This document shows, piece by piece, positions 12,465 to 25,240 of a stretch of DNA of 64,000 bases. The stretch spans positions 558,001 through 622,000 of the forward strand of contig JAYKKI010000127.1 of the NCBI GenBank assembly GCA_039881145.1, read 5' to 3'. The notes under the pieces are model-generated. The model worked only from the letters and a program-made list of their open reading frames with translations, had not been told where the DNA came from and ran no database searches. Source of the stretch: Druceiella hillmani. Lineage: Eukaryota > Arthropoda > Insecta > Lepidoptera > Hepialidae. A program made the translations under genes and the position numbers. Within the stretch, counting starts at the first letter, position 1, and each line of letters opens with the position of its first letter.

Positions 12465-14484
12465 CTCAATTTCCTGAAAAAAGGTAAATGTATTGTATAG
12501 TTTATAGTATAGTTTTTTTAATGCAAAATCATTAAATCGTTGTATCTATTATTATTATTAACACATTTTGTAATGCACATTACAGCCAACATCCTATTTT
12601 TAACTTTCCACGTCCTAAGCTAGATTTTTGTATTCATAGTCATATTGTCGACTTTGAAACGACAATATGTACATACGAGTATATATTTCCAACAAGTTTT
12701 GAAGAGTTCAAACACTTTGTGAGTTTTTAAAAATAGCTAGTTTTATAAAATTCAGATAATTTTGCAACTGATTCCGTAGTCTTGGCTTTTTTTTCACTTA
12801 TTTTATATTTCTACATCTTATTGATGCTTATTATTTGAAATAACTAGTAATTGATATTAAATAGGTTGGTACAAAAAGATGAATTTTGAAGAAAATTATC
12901 TAACATAATGTATATAGGAACAATATTTACAAACGAGTTATTAGTCCGATAAGTTATAAATGGCAAAAAACTGACTGCAATAGTCTACAATATGTTAAGC
13001 ATTAGCCTTTTTAAAATAAAAAAAATTAATTTAATATTTAAGATTAGAAAATTTTTTGGATCATCACATACTAAATACAATATTTAACGACCGTCAAAAT
13101 TGCAAAAAATATAAATTAACTTTACCTGAATCAAGTGATTTTACGTTCTCTGTTTTGTCCATTGGTTGAACACGTCACTAACAAGGAATTAATTAGAAGC
13201 CAGATAAATCAGATTGAATGCACACTATTCGTAGTACACGAGACTCATCATACACCCTGATTGTAACGAAATTATCATAACGACTCATAGGTTGTGCATC
13301 TTTCTTTTTCTTATTTCTAACTAATTATCCCGTGAGTACAAAACAACTTTCCAATCTTTACAACTAAAAGGCAATATTTTACTCTTCTTGTTAGTTTTTC
13401 GATTGGTGAATTTGAAAGTTATGTACTCTCTGTTATTTTTAAAACTCTAGAATAAACAAATTTTGCTCTTGTAAGTTATACTTAATTATATTTGAGCAAC
13501 CCCAGACCTAAGCCTCCCAAAACGAAGAAAAAATTATATTTGATTTTATTGCTAAAATTACTTTTTATTGCGGAAAAAATAGTTACATTTCTATGTCCAC
13601 AAATTAGAGCACAATTCCTTTTTTGATAATGCTGCTATGGTTGAGCAATTCAGGTTTGCTCCAAATATCAATATAATTTAACATTTTTTAGGTAAATATG
13701 CACAATTATAGATTTGAACTGTGGATAAATCTTATGTCATATATGTCATATAGTATGTGTATTGTCAGTTTTAATAATATCTCCTTTTAGATAAACTATT
13801 TACGAGGTGTAGTGTAAATTCCAAACAGACCTATTTTAGATTAGAAAATTTAAGGTAATTGTCGTATGTTAGTAAGATATAAAAATTATTATAATTTTAT
13901 GACTACATTTTTTTTTAATTTCCAAACTAATAATGTAACATAATTTTAACAGTTTGTAAAAAAAAATAATTTTCCATTGTCTATGGCATTTATTTATATA
14001 AAATTAATTAATGTGAAATACCTGCTTTTCCTTTAATGTTATAGTAAAATTTTGAGAGCAATTTTCACCAAAACTCCATGGTAAATAGTTTTCTTTTTTA
14101 TCTAGAAATTTTAACATAATATCATTCTACGTTAATACGTAATCAATCCACGGCTTTTTCAAACAAAATGAAAATGTGGTGAAATAACTATTATATTTTA
14201 TTCTGTAATGTTAATTGTACAATTATTGAAAGTAATATTTAACAAACTAAACAGTAAATAATTCTTAAATTTAATTGTAATATGACATTTCTACAGATGA
14301 GGACGTATTTTTATCAGATTTGTTCAAATATTTAATGTTATTAATATCAAATATAATTTGTATAATTCTTCTAAGTAATAATATTTTTGAAACGTAGAAA
14401 ATTCTCAAAATTTCTTATCCAAATGGTGTTTGGCAAAATGATGTACATAGGTAGATGTGATTATAGTTTATTTAGTTTCGCAAA
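10571..14484. other. unassigned AT-rich DNA apart from a (TA)n tract
   Basis: No coding or RNA gene recognised. A 10-bp-arm inverted repeat (catattgtcg/cgacaatatg) sits at 12641-12669. Confidence 0.55.
12413..12468. repeat. (TA)n microsatellite
   Basis: A nearly pure TA run with one interruption, about 56 bp. Confidence 0.95.
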
Positions 14485-14975
14485 TTGTTCTTCTTCTAAG
14501 GGTGTTCCGAAGGTTTGCAGTTAGGTCTGTGTATTTGGTTTTGCCTTTAGCAAGGTAAAAGAGCTCGATAACACTCGTATTCTCTGTTCCTACTCGGATA
14601 TTACGTAACTATGGTTACTTTTATTAACTCCGATTGTCCTTTGCCGAGCAACGTCGTCACCTGTAATAAAATAAAATAATGCGTTTCTGGCCAATAGGTT
14701 GCAGAACTTCCTCGTTGATGAATTTTCCAGTCCTACATGTCTCTGTAGGCCCACATTTCGAATGTTTCTGTACGATACCTAAAATCTTCCTTAATAATCC
14801 AAATCTCCCATTCATATAGAAGTATGTCTAGATGTAGTACTGGAAAAAATGAATTCGAAAAGAGATTTTGAGACTAAGGTGGGAGAGTACCTTTTTCGTT
14901 TCATTTTTTCAAAAGCACTACGGGCACTGTCAATGCCATTTTGAATCTTTGCCTCACTGTCCCAGTATTCCTTTA
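14485..14975 (-). pseudogene. non-LTR retrotransposon ORF2 C-terminal relic
   Basis: Reading the minus strand gives DSEAKIQNGIDSARSAFEKM (about 14965-14905), equivalent to the 'EI..RI..AR.AF.KM' block after the RT core of several insect non-LTR elements. Further on are FEMWAYRDM and a 'GKFINEEVL' block (about 14765-14690), equivalent to 'FEMWCYRRML...NEEVL'. Several frameshifts and stops are present. It differs from the relic at 9340-10030 in sequence, so it is a separate family or lineage. No termini are visible. Confidence 0.65.
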
Positions 14976-16541
14976 TTTGTGAATTATTATTGGCATATTT
15001 ATTTACTTAATTTGATTTTTATATATATATAATAATATTTAAGTGTTTGCTGAACTATGATTCACTGTAAGATTGTGTTACGTGAGAATTATCTTACAGT
15101 CAACCATAGCAGTTAAATATGAGTATTTATTGATATGAAAGACTTTAAAAGTAAATTAAGGAACTTTATCTCTTACACCTATTGTAATTATTATCAACAT
15201 ATTACAAAATTTAAAAACCCAGATTGGCACGTTTCGAAGGAAAGGGAAAAAATTTAAAAAGTATTCATGGATAAAGAGGAAATATATATTATCCATGTCG
15301 TACATTGTTCAATGTCCCGTCAAAGAAATTTAATAAGATACCGTTGTCTATATGATCAAATTTTTTTGGTAGTAAAAATATGTAACATCTACTTGGAATC
15401 CGAGGTCAACATGTTAAGCAACAAGGTCGAGGAAACTAAGAAGGTTCATTATCACCAAACGTTCAACTCGAAACTCATGCTGCTTATCAGGGATTTGACC
15501 TCTGTATCTCAAATAGATGTTGCGATGTAAAACAAAGTCAAATACCTGCTACCAATATTTAGCCTATGCAGGGAAGAGAGCAAAGGTCACAAATTTTTAC
15601 GTCTGCCCGCGCATCACTCATAGATATAAGTATTTTTCGGGTAAGTTTCCAACGGAAAGGATAGGTGCTAGTTGTTAATAAAACTTTAAATATATGTTTT
15701 AACAATTTCATAAAAATATCAGCATAAGCTTTAAATATTTAGCCTGGTGAATCATCGGATTCAATTAATCTCTTCAGCATGGAGAAAGCAAGTTGAAAAT
15801 CACTATAAGATTCATGTTTGACATCAACGTCGACTTAAAAACGCAGGAATTGTTGTTGCAACATCTAGTCGAGGAATTATTGGAATGCCTAGCGTACTTT
15901 TTGACTCACGATAGGCCGTAAACAACGGGACACTGGATTGAATGAAGCAACGTTGTGAGTGGCGCGGGTAGCTCTTTAGATGCTTACATATGACCAAAAC
16001 GATGCATAGTGTTTTTTTAAATTGAATTCTACATTATAAACGTAATCAATAATAAGATTTGTTATATTACATTTGACAGTAAATCGAAGCGATCTAAATG
16101 TGCCCCAGCCATTAGCGAATCGTTTTTCTGTCCAGCGTTGATACAAATAATGTATATATTTGGTATAGACAATTAATTGTTTGTGTACTATTTCTTAGCA
16201 AGTTTTTGCGACTTCAATGAAATATATGAGTTGTTACAAGAGCAGACTTGGTTTTAAAAAATCGACAGCAACATTCACATCGTCAAGTGAGTACAAATTG
16301 CTCTAATCAAGCTCAGACAGGAGAGAATGAAGCGTAACATATTCTCCCTTGAAAAATTTCAATTATTATAAGATGGTTGAGCACTAAATTGAGATAATGT
16401 AGTAGGGATACTCACGAAAAGGGCGCGACCCTAAAGTCGCGTCACCGCCACTCGATAGTACTATATCTAGCATTTTTTAACTTACATTACATACCATATT
16501 ACAATTGACTAATGAGCAATATCATAACATTTATTTATCCA
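14976..16541. other. unassigned DNA with patches of higher GC
   Basis: An 87-codon plus-strand ORF (15267-15530) matches no family and contains part of a dispersed repeat near its 5' end, so I do not call it a gene. Patches at 15550-16000 and 16260-16470 are less AT-rich than the surroundings but show no recognised content. Confidence 0.5.
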
Positions 16542-16835
16542 TTATACATAACGACCTATGGAGACAATCATCCATATTAAATTAAACATTGGTACCGTAC
16601 ATAACAAATAATTCCTAATTATCGCTGGATGTCGACGAAAAAATATAAACTGCACAAATATATACGCTATTATAACAAAGAGATATCTTCGCACATTAAT
16701 AACCTCCCTCGATCTTATATTAGTGGGGGGATCATACACGAAGGGGTCGCCATCCAGCAGAATAATATAGCCGTGTATGGCCAAGTCGCGTTGCAGCACT
16801 GTGTAACGCCTGTCCGGAATCTCGCCATCGTCCAT
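16542..16835 (-). CDS. putative small membrane protein, possible host exon
   Basis: This 97-codon ORF is the best host-gene candidate in the window. Residues 1-45 are hydrophilic and acidic/aromatic (MDDGEIPDRRYTVL, LLDGDPFVYDPPTN). They are followed by two hydrophobic stretches, about residues 51-66 (YLFVIIAYIFVQFIFF) and 75-95 (YLLCTVPMFNLIWMIVSIGR), separated by a basic turn, RRHPAIIRN. That suggests a two-pass membrane protein. Codon use is richer in G and C than the surrounding DNA. The stop codon TAA is followed within about 10 nt by aataaa. A splice-acceptor-like tataattgcag lies about 12 nt before the ATG, so upstream non-coding exon sequence is likely. I do not recognise the family. 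A plus-strand ORF over the same bases looks like its shadow. Confidence 0.5.
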   Translation of the reverse strand: MDDGEIPDRRYTVLQRDLAIHGYIILLDGDPFVYDPPTNIRSREVINVRRYLFVIIAYIFVQFIFFRRHPAIIRNYLLCTVPMFNLIWMIVSIGRYV

Positions 16836-17199
16836 GTCTTACTCACTGCAATTATATTAAACTTTTAAGCCAGAGTAGTCGCATATAATTCTCTAGTATT
16901 TCCTTTGAGGTCGCGTGTATTTTAATAATATAATTGAAGTGTCTGCCTACAAAGGTGCGTTGTTTGTCTGTTCGAGAGCAGCGAGCAATCTTCGAGCACG
17001 CCTCGGAAATACCCATTTGTTTGTAAAGGTATTACGAGGTAAGAATGGTGGAACCATAACAGTTTCAATTTTGTCTTCCGGTTCGCCGAGTTCAAAAGAA
17101 GAATAGTCTCCTTTTGAGTTTAATTTCTCAATATGAGGCGCAAACGATCACAATTTTTTGTATGTAAATGGTCAACGATTTAGATGTCGAGTCGGATAT

Positions 17200-17490
17200 G
17201 AGATGAATGTATTTCATTTTACAGCGACGCGATCCTCGTCGTCACACTTCGTTACATGGATGTTCTGCAATGAAGAAATGAACCTCGCGTAAACTAGGTA
17301 GCGTTCGGGTGTTACGGATATTGTTCAAATCGGACGGTGCGGCCTAACGGTCGTCGCATGCACTCGGCAATCTTTGATTTGTTTCGGCGGGGGCTAGCGG
17401 ACCAGTGCTAGCAACAGCGTCGGTCAAGTAGAGGGAGCGGGAGGGGATTGTGCTATCTCGCTCATCTTCTTGGAAAAATTATCCTTCAGG
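17200..17490 (-). promoter_or_regulatory. GC-richer block upstream of the small membrane-protein ORF
   Basis: This is one of the most GC- and CpG-rich stretches in the window (cgacgcgatcctcgtcgtc, tttcggcgggggctagcgg). It lies 370-650 bp upstream of the minus-strand ATG at 16835, where a promoter or 5'-untranslated exon would be expected. A minus-strand donor-like 'gctgtaaaatg' at about 17225 could pair with the acceptor near 16848. No TATA box is defined and the assignment is inference from composition and position only. Confidence 0.3.
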
Positions 17491-17565
17491 TAATTAATTT
17501 TCGACTTCAGTTATAAATTAATTCATTTTGCTTTTTAATTAATAACGGTGGTTCATTGTATTTTT

Positions 17566-17653
17566 TCAAAGTGACTGTCCGGATTCTGATCACTTTTCAT
17601 AATATCCATAATCAAAGTGACTGTATGGATTCTAATCACTTTTCATAATATCC
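17566..17653. repeat. 46-bp tandem duplication
   Basis: Two units beginning tcaaagtgactgt at 17566 and 17612, each ending cttttcataatatcc, with a few substitutions. Confidence 0.9.
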
Positions 17654-17942
17654 TTTAACCCCTTTTCGGTATAGACTTTCGATCTTTATGCGATTAATAT
17701 AATGACCAAAAATTTACTTAATAATTATTTTTTCACAACACAATTCACGCTTGAAACACATGTCTATTGGTTTAGGCGGTCGAAGGTATATATAATATTT
17801 CATATTAATTAATCACTTCAGATTTCTATTCTTTTTAATATATATAATTCTATATAGAAAACGTAACAAATAATAAAACAAATCCATTCAATTTATTAAA
17901 ACCGATCGATTAAATTATTATTTTTATGTAACGTGTTACGTG

Positions 17943-18042
<100 letters not shown>

Positions 18043-18173
18043 GTAACTCGGAACATAAATATACGGTTAAAAATCATAGGCTACTTAGATATATCCTTGA
18101 TGTGATGTAGTTTAAAAATAGGTATTATCAGTTTTTATTCGCGTTATCGTCCTCGTGGATTTTCAATAAAGAT

Positions 18174-18233
18174 GATGATATTTGTCTCTAACCCAATGGC
18201 ACCATTGCCATTGGGTTAGAGACAAATATCATC
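18174..18233. repeat. perfect inverted repeat, 28-bp arms with a 4-nt loop
   Basis: Arm 1 spans 18174-18201 (begins gatgatatttgtctctaacc) and arm 2 spans 18206-18233 as its exact reverse complement, with loop ccat at 18202-18205. RNA from either strand would form a very stable hairpin. It could be a foldback remnant or a precursor of small RNA, and the sequence alone does not decide. Confidence 0.95.
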
Positions 18234-18239
18234 GTCTTT

Positions 18240-21200
18240 GCCATTTAGGTGTGATTATTTGGTAAATATCCAAACATAGTTTTTGTAATATTCGTGATCT
18301 ACGTGTGTCAAAACGCAAATTACACATAGTTTGTGTATTACCTCGTAATCAGAAAAATACGTACGCCAATTTTGGCAGTGTTGGGTTTTTTGGCAGCAAT
18401 TATTAGGTAACTAACATTAATACATTCGTAAGTAAAATAATTGTGATATGTCATCTATAAAATATTACATTATTCCAAAAATATTTTCTCGATTATCAAA
18501 TTAATCAATAGAATGACTTCTTGTAAGTATTCTACCATGATTACTGAAAAAATTATTGTGCATACTACAAACAATTTAAGAATATTTTACGATTTACCTA
18601 CTTCGAAAGGTTTTGATGTCTTAACTTTGGTTTGGTTTATTTTCTTTCGAAAGTACAACAAATATATTAAGATGATATCGTCTTTTAAACTATACTGCTG
18701 ATCGATATTACGATTACAATATAACTCACAAATAAATCTTCAGCAGTTGCAGAATTTTGCAAATAAATTTATGTTTGGAAACGATATTTTAACGCAAAAG
18801 TTCACCTGAGTACTCGCACTATAGTTATTTTATACTTTTCAATACAGCTTTCGATTGAAATTTAATTAAAGCCATTTAAATTTTTTGTAAGGAGTATTAT
18901 TGTTCCCCTGTTGTGTATGATTTCTCATATTAAATAGAACATACTATCGCAGATAATGTCATTAACTTACGATTTATATAATATCAACAATATCTCATTT
19001 ATTGTAACCGAAACAGCGGATAATGAAATTAAATATATTAATATATTTCGACATACATAAATGAATGTGTACTCATATAGATATCTGTATACATGCGGGT
19101 ATATAAATTACATTCCTTTTTTTGCTTCGTCACTGTCTTAAAATCTGTATATATTTATATATACTATATATCTGCGTACTTATATCATAGTTACTTCATG
19201 CTTTCATATATATTATGTATATATACACTTATCTGCCTATTAATATTCTAGATGCTATGTCTTTTTATGTACTTGTTCATACTTACCCACGTACATACCT
19301 ATATACTAATGTTCACTAATTTCATACATTTTTTTATATCTGTACTTACTAAAATACACACCTACTTATGTCTTAGCTGCTTCACGCCTTATTATGTATA
19401 TACTTACTGGCCTATGTTATTATTTCATGCGAAACGAGTCCAAATTTGATGAGTTTATATAGTATTTCTCATCGATGAAGATTTCCTGCTTCCGCCTTCC
19501 GGTTCTATGTTTTACACTGATTTTGCTGTAGAGCAGATGTATGCACTCTGTGTCGCATCAAAATATTAAAAAAAATATTATTAGATAACATCCACACTCA
19601 ATAATAACACCTTTGCTGTATATTAAACAGCAGAATCACTATTTGAGACCAACGATACTAGTTTAAAAAGAATAAATCCTCAGTGTCACAGTATATTCAA
19701 GTTGGCGGAATTTGAACCCGGAGTTCATTGACAAAATCTTTTTTGAGACAAAAGGTGTTATATTAAAAGCAGAAGTTTCTCAAATATTAATATGCATGTA
19801 GCATAAGGAACGAGACGTTGGAATACCAAGTTCAATGATTATACAATACTTACCGACATATTTCCATTACTACCTTCTTGTCGCATTAAGAAAAGTTAAA
19901 TGAGTTAAAACTCAATGGGGTTTCTTCTCGTCACTGAAGAGTTCCTATCACTATATTTCGGCTCATCAATAAAGCCTCATTTTGTTATAGAGCAAGTTTT
20001 TTCTGATCTTACTAACGTCTTATTACATTACTATCAAACTTATATCACCCAAAATGGATCACGATAACTGCATTGTTCAGTGTTGGGAAGTTCTATGTTG
20101 TAGTTCATGGTGAAATTTAAATAAAATTTGCAAGTGTCTGTACTCAAAATATACCTGTCCAATCAGAAAAATAATCATCCAACTTGATAGATATATACCG
20201 CAGATATGCAGCGAAATACATAACATAAATAGAGTCGATCTGAGAACCTCCTTTTGTGAAATCCTTTTGTGTAATTGACTAAGGAATACAATAAAATCAA
20301 TCACGTAATGAAAAACACATCTTGTAATATGTTATAGTGAATAAAGAAGCGAAAATATGATTTATATTAAAATAAACAAATATAATTTAAAAAGAAAAAA
20401 GTAATGGATATGCCATTTATTGCGAGAGCCACGGCACTTGTTGCAAATGAAGAGCTTCGCATTGGCTTTTTTTCGTATTTTATTAATACTGTCATCCTCC
20501 AAATGCCAATTTCAAAGAAACTATTTCAAGCAAAGATATGTTATGAGAAAGAATATTACTTGCTAGTATACATACATGATAATATACCACATTTTGCAGC
20601 CAATGGATATCCATCATCGTTGATATGATGATTATGATATGTGTGATACAGAGAAAAGTGTTTCTTGAATTCTTGTCTGTCCCTAAAGTTCCAAAGTCTG
20701 AATCTATATGGCTCTAAAATTCAAGCTTCCTTCCTTATCTTGGGATATTAAACATTTTTCATAGTCTTTTGAGTATTTTTAGTACGCTGAATGAACTGAC
20801 CAGCTACATTTTGAACATATCCCTGAGCCTCAAATGTATTTATCTATTTCAAACCAAAACTGGAGGCAAATATCGTTAGTTTGCACAGCATACAACTTAC
20901 TTTAACTATTTCAGTACTTCCTTTGCATTTCCTACTGTTTTTAAAACCATATCCCGATAAAAAAAGTATCTTCTGATAATGAATCAAATTGAAGATGGTT
21001 TATTTACATAAACATTTTTAAGCATTTAAAACATCTTTATGTTTATTATTGTTGGCATATTAAATTTTTTGTTATAAATTCCAGATTTCTTTATGAATAA
21101 AAAATTGTACATTATTTTATTACCGGCACCTCGCCTAATCAGATCAAAAACCTGCCCCGCATCTATGCTTTCATTATTTTTGGAAGTGTATATATCCTTA

Positions 21201-21633
21201 ACTTTTTATATAATTATATAATTATAAATCATTAAATACTGCTTATATAATTATAAATCATTAAATAAACTACAATGTGGAAAAATAATAGAATTTTTAA
21301 ATGATTGTTGAACCAGCACTCATCAAAATCATGCAATTAACAAAGTCAATCTGTTTTTCATAATTGAATTTCTATATAATCTTTCATTTCGTAAATAGTA
21401 TCTCTTCTTGTATTGATACCTTAAACGCAGATCTTAATCTAATTAGTTAATACGCCATATAGCTTTTCATTCGTTGCTTCAATGGTTATTTTTAATCATG
21501 ATCAATAAAAATTTTCTTGGTTACAGCAATTAGCGATTTATGGTTCAAGGATCTATGTTCAATTAACGTCTAATACAATAAAAGGAATGTATTTAATAAA
21601 TTTATGACTTGATGTCTGGTATAAAATCATGTT
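18240..21633. other. unassigned AT-rich DNA, no gene seen
   Basis: ORFs of 60-75 codons occur but none resembles a protein family. A small tandem duplication with a unit of about 30 bp (tatataattataaatcatta twice) lies at about 21208-21267. A B-box-like element is present on the minus strand at about 19706-19718 but lacks a partnering A box. Confidence 0.5.
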
Positions 21634-23262
21634 AATATTGTTATTAATTTATAATGTTATTAGTAATATATATATATCATTAACAAACTGTTTTGTAAAA
21701 TACTTAATAGTTTATTTTACTCTTTAAGTTTATTGTGAAAATTTCGATTAATTCCTGCTTGGCATGGCATTTTGGACTGGTGACAAAAACTTGATTTTAA
21801 CATTTTTTTCATTAAATTAATCAATACTTCTGTATTAATTTTATGAAATAAAGTTGTGTTAACGTCATTATAAATAATTGAGGCACTTTAGTTTTGTATT
21901 TAGAATTGCTTCAGCGAAAACGCCCGCTTCGCTAATTCCCAGACAAATTGCAAGAAAACACCTACTTTTATTATCTAACCAGACTATTTATAGAGCATTT
22001 ATTACGATTTATCCTTACTGGCCGCCCTCTCTATCTCCCTAACTACACGTGGAGTCCCAAACTGACATTGATGTTGTTACATCGAAGTTGTTTAGTATCA
22101 AACGACATCTATAAATAGATTTGCTTGTCTTATTTATGAGGCAGAATGTCTTATTTAAGGCTAACATTATTTCTGTTTTGATCTGACATTGTAGCGCTCA
22201 TTTTGTTCCTGTATTATTGTTGGATGCCACATTATTCCTAGCGAAGGTATATCATAGTATGGTTGCGTTGAGTAAATACTGAATGAGTTTTTTGGATGAT
22301 GTTGCGAATCAAGTTTAGTTATAAAGTTGTTCTCAAAATTATATATTTAGTAACTTGTGATATATATTTGCTAATAGATTGAAGCCTCTGTTTGTTTATA
22401 TTAAAATGTTTTAGTTTTAGATTATTATGTGCGTAGAAATAAAAAAAAATTCATATTGAGGGGAAGTTATTTTGATATTATAATTAAGTACCATTGTGCC
22501 ATTAAAAAATAAAATTATTGAAATAAAAAAAATCCGATATTGAAAATTATTTCACAAAATAACTAATGAATGAAGGATAAGGGACATGGTCAGTCTTTAT
22601 AAAAACATGGGGATGGATTGAAATAACGTTGAATTTCTATTTCGTTATTGGTTCACTAAATTAGAAGATATACGAATTTGGTATTTTGAATAATTTACTT
22701 ATATTGCATTAGTACAATAAAAACCAAAAAGTATTGTCTTATCTCTACGTATATCAATAGATGGTGTTACGTGTATTTTAAATAGTGCACATTGATGTTT
22801 GTCAGTGTACTGCGCATTCAAAATTACAGTCATTAGTACTAATAATATAAAAATTGTAATTTCCTTAGCACTAAATATTTCATTGAAGATTAAATATCTC
22901 ATAGTATTTTCAAAAATGTTGTTCCTGGTCCGGAGAAATTTATAAGCTCCCATAAAATCACTATATCTACGGATAGCCTTTCTAATTTGTAAATATTCCA
23001 CCTGTTCAAAATTATTCTATGGTCAAGAGGTGTTCTACTATTCTATAAAAGTTTTAAATTATTTTTGCTTAAAAAAACATCTGACTTTAAAGTATTTGCT
23101 GTGATTGTAAACATTTTGATCTTATTTTATTTAGTTTCTGTCTATCAGATTTAATATATACTTTGTATAGCTTTGCTTTTTTATTTTTTTTAATTTATGT
23201 AATTAAATATAGTTTAAATATCTCAATAACTCTGTCATTTCATAATTCCGATATTTTAATAT
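21634..23262 (+). repeat. left arm of a large inverted repeat
   Basis: This arm is the diverged reverse complement of 25253-26778. Clear anchors are ctggccgccctctctatctc at 22018 against its complement ending at 26407, 'ttcagcgaaaacgcccgctt' at about 21910 against about 26515, and 'tttcataattccgatatttt' at 23238 against about 25275. Identity looks like roughly 85-92% with scattered indels. A 100-codon minus-strand ORF (22699-23001) lies in the arm and has a broken counterpart in the other arm. Confidence 0.85.
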
Positions 23263-23376
23263 ATATATATATATATATACATATATTTATATATATTGAC
23301 ACGTCTTCAAAAATAAATCCTTGAGGATATGAAAGGATGAAAAAATAAACCAGTGTCAAAATTTTTCTTGTATCTC

Positions 23377-23426
23377 TTGAATTATTTCGAAATACTATTT
23401 TTGTCTAGTATTTCGAAATAATTCAA
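23377..23426. repeat. perfect inverted repeat, 21-bp arms
   Basis: Arm ttgaattatttcgaaatact(a) at 23377-23397 is exactly complemented at 23406-23426 with an 8-nt loop. Confidence 0.95.
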
Positions 23427-23983
23427 CCTTTTTTGAAATTACTAGTGTTCGAATAAGCACACTAATATTTTCTTTTACATCCATCGTGTTTTGGTTCCTG
23501 ATGGTGTTATATAATAACTTAACATTATGTACATGTATCTAGATGTCAAGTCATATTAAAGTGACAGAGGTAACGTTGTCAATAAGAAAAAAAATGGAAT
23601 ATTACTATCCTTAGTATCAAAATGGCATCGACCTAATATATTTTATTAACGAAATTATCACAAATTGCTAGCAATTACTCTTTAAACTTAAGACCACGTT
23701 GTCTTTATTAATACATGCACCTGAGGTTAAGATAGGACATGAAAATTTTAGTGTTAATTTTAATTCGGTCTGACAGATAAGTAAAATATTTATATCTTTA
23801 TTATTCCACGCTTTCCCTCAACCGCAAGGTTTTGTGTTAGAACATACACTGCATTTAAACCATACAAACTATTTCCCTTACTGTTTCAGTCTAATTACTA
23901 ACCTCAAACGTTAATTATTAACCTACTTGAATATTGTAACGTACCACGAGACAATATTCAGTTTTTTTTACATTGTGATTTGT

Positions 23984-24193
23984 AAACTAAAAATGCAAGA
24001 GACGTCTGAAATTTCATTTTACAAACTTTAATTAACTTATATGTATACACAGCATTTTCATGCAGTCTAAACCTGTATATTTTTTAAATTAAAATGGCAT
24101 ATTTTTACTTAAGACCACAAAGTTGCGAGAAACCATTCGCCATCTCCAAAGTTTGTAAAATGAAATTTCAGACGTGTCTTGCATTTTTAGTTT
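23984..24193. repeat. inverted repeat, 46-bp arms, 118-bp spacer
   Basis: Arm 23984-24029 and arm 24148-24193 are complementary at 45 of 46 positions (core cgtctgaaatttcattttac). The near-perfect match contrasts with the more diverged large arms, so it is probably younger. Confidence 0.9.
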
Positions 24194-24280
24194 TCAGAAA
24201 ATATAAAACTGCAAATTATTTTTACTTCCCAACTCGTTTATTGGTCGACCATAATCACACAAATATGTTAATATTGACAA

Positions 24281-24597
24281 TATATGGTAGAGTAATTCTG
24301 TCACTGTAATTCATAACGTCCGGGGCACATAGAATCCGGTACGAGAGTTTTTTTCGCACTTGACGTATTTATTTGCCCTGACGCGTAATGTTATCCTGTA
24401 TGTCATCCTGCCTACTTAGATTAATTTTGATTTACAAATATATGGTAGAGTAATTCTGTCACTGTAATGCATAACGTCCGGAGTACATAGAATCCGGTAC
24501 GAGAGTTTTTTTCGCACTTGAAGTATTTATTTGCCCTGACGGGTAATGTTATCCTGTATGTCATCCTGCCTACTCAGATTAATTTTAAATTACAAAT
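24281..24597. repeat. 158-bp tandem duplication
   Basis: Units start tatatggtagagtaattctg at 24281 and 24439. They share 'agaatccggtacgagagttt', 'atttatttgccctgacg' and 'tgtatgtcatcctgcctact', with only a few substitutions between them. Confidence 0.95.
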
Positions 24598-25141
24598 TAC
24601 ATAAAATCTCATGGTCTATTGTTATAGCATGTTATCAAACTTTATGTCATTTTATTGGAAATAATAAATAAATAGTAATAGTAACTATATTACAATATAT
24701 AAATAATAATTATTATTGATCTAATATAAGTATACCACTTTTGTATTTAGCCTTCCAAGTTTTACTGAATAAATCTTTTATGCATAAATAAATAAACTAA
24801 TTCTGAATAATCCACAAAACGGGATTTTACTGTTATTGCGCTATATATATATAATATATTTTAATAAACGTCAATTTAAACAAAAGTGTTACCGAAATTG
24901 GTTTTCGTCTTAAAATCGAGCATTAAACTACATATATTTTATTCTGGCCATTTTCTAATCTCATTACATGTATTGCTTCAACGATCTCTTGCGGAGGCCA
25001 ATCTAATTTATCTCACACATGGTATCGTCTTAACACGTATGACAAACCACTTTTGTCAATTTTCAAATCACAGTGTAAACAAAACTGAATATTGTCTCGT
25101 GGTACGTTTGAACCAGGCATATAGGATAGTAATTGGACTGG

Positions 25142-25144
<3 letters not shown>

Positions 25145-25240
<96 letters not shown>

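Noticed and set aside
12865..12890. mariner terminal repeat (aggttggtacaaaaag)
   Set aside because: No partner terminus or transposase sequence within 1.5 kb on either side.
15267..15530. 87-codon plus-strand ORF as a gene
   Set aside because: Its 5' part overlaps a dispersed repeat also found near 10.5 kb; no domain seen.
19690..19770. tRNA-like B box on the minus strand (gggttcaaattccg)
   Set aside because: One extra base relative to the B-box consensus and no A box at the required distance.
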